A stretch of DNA of 42,994 bases from JAKSUT01 sp045616505 (GTDB taxonomy: Bacteria > Cyanobacteriota > Vampirovibrionia > Gastranaerophilales > Gastranaerophilaceae): the NCBI GenBank assembly GCA_045616505.1, contig JAZLGV010000088.1, positions 1 to 42,994 of the forward strand. The letters are read 5' to 3'. The translations under genes and the position numbers were made by a program. The stretch's first letter is position 1; each line of letters opens with the position of its first letter. Shown piece after piece: positions 42,842-42,994 of the stretch. Below the pieces are notes generated by a model that had not been told where the DNA came from, did not search any database, and saw only the letters and a program-made list of their open reading frames with translations.

Positions 42842-42994
42842 TTACAATCTAGCAGGTGCGCCTTTTCCAAGTTGCCATTTGAAGCCTAGAGATAGTGCTA
42901 CACCATTTCTTCCGATGTTTCTAACCATTGCTTGAGCGTAACCTGTGCATCTGTCACCCCATTGTTTTTGAACACCTATACCATATTGCAAGTA
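42842..42994 (-). CDS. C-terminal fragment of an outer-membrane (autotransporter-like) beta-barrel protein
   Basis: Last 50 codons of a gene that enters from the right edge. The translation YLQYGIGVQKQWGD..., then GYAQAMVRNIGRNGVALSLG and FKWQLGKGAPARL has alternating hydrophobic strands like the final strands of autotransporter barrels, with the AMVRNxGRNG turn I associate with Gastranaerophilales barrel proteins. The end is not an aromatic residue, so assembly by BAM may depend on an internal strand signal. Followed by a terminator 26 nt downstream. Confidence 0.65.
   Translation of the reverse strand, partial: YLQYGIGVQKQWGDRCTGYAQAMVRNIGRNGVALSLGFKWQLGKGAPARL

Overview
The window is low-GC (roughly 30% by eye) DNA from a bacterium with two membranes. 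It carries a TolC/MacAB-type efflux operon, the C-terminus of an outer-membrane beta-barrel, an SMC protein of the archaeal/cyanobacterial type, a sensor kinase that resembles cyanobacterial NblS/Hik33, and a cluster of orphan proteins with short N-terminal motifs and a CPHG...CPxCSGM zinc-knuckle-like motif. Together these suggest a non-photosynthetic relative of Cyanobacteria, most likely a gut Gastranaerophilales (Melainabacteria/Vampirovibrionia) genome. This is a judgement from remembered family features, not from a search.

Layout. 1-2822 (minus): infB (cut by the window edge), ylxR and a secretory-looking EF-hand-loop protein separated from ylxR by a terminator. 3006-7538 (plus): uvrB and a GH13 isoamylase/debranching enzyme with an unusual N-terminal anchor. 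7541-12981 (minus): Kup-type K+ transporter, a DUF2400/TIGR02757 protein, tadA, and a histidine kinase/response regulator pair. 12982-13356 is the longest gene-poor gap; it holds a minus-strand terminator and a tiny possibly broken ORF. 13357-17011 (plus): double-M16 peptidase, MscS channel, and a 60-aa Cys-rich protein flanked by a 25-bp direct repeat. 17048-21832 (minus): tolC-macA-ABC ATPase-permease efflux operon. 21896-23341 (minus): galE and dCMP deaminase. 23447-24796 (plus): an isolated FliI/SctN-type ATPase. Then come a strong terminator and a GC-rich 71-bp tandem repeat, B12-dependent ribonucleotide reductase nrdJ (minus), tRNA-Cys, a YjbQ protein, an anchored coiled-coil protein and an HD-domain protein (plus). 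29278-33318 (minus): the NblS-like kinase, a COG2509 flavoprotein and a lineage-type orphan. 33412-36694 (minus) is a five-gene orphan operon led by a structured RNA that looks like a cobalamin-riboswitch relative with a terminator/SD-sequestering hairpin. 36901-41872 (minus): scpB, scpA, smc (the condensin set). The end holds a coiled-coil orphan and the barrel fragment.

How the parts fit: housekeeping functions (translation initiation, nucleotide excision repair, tRNA editing, DNA precursor supply, chromosome condensation) are interleaved with envelope functions (K+ uptake, MscS, efflux, barrel protein, two kinases). The less ordinary signals are: the structured leader of the orphan operon; a membrane-anchor module shared by the debranching enzyme and a 174-aa protein; several promoters whose -10 box lies exactly 6 nt from the start codon (leaderless mRNAs); the orphan type-III ATPase; and the GC-rich hairpin repeat.
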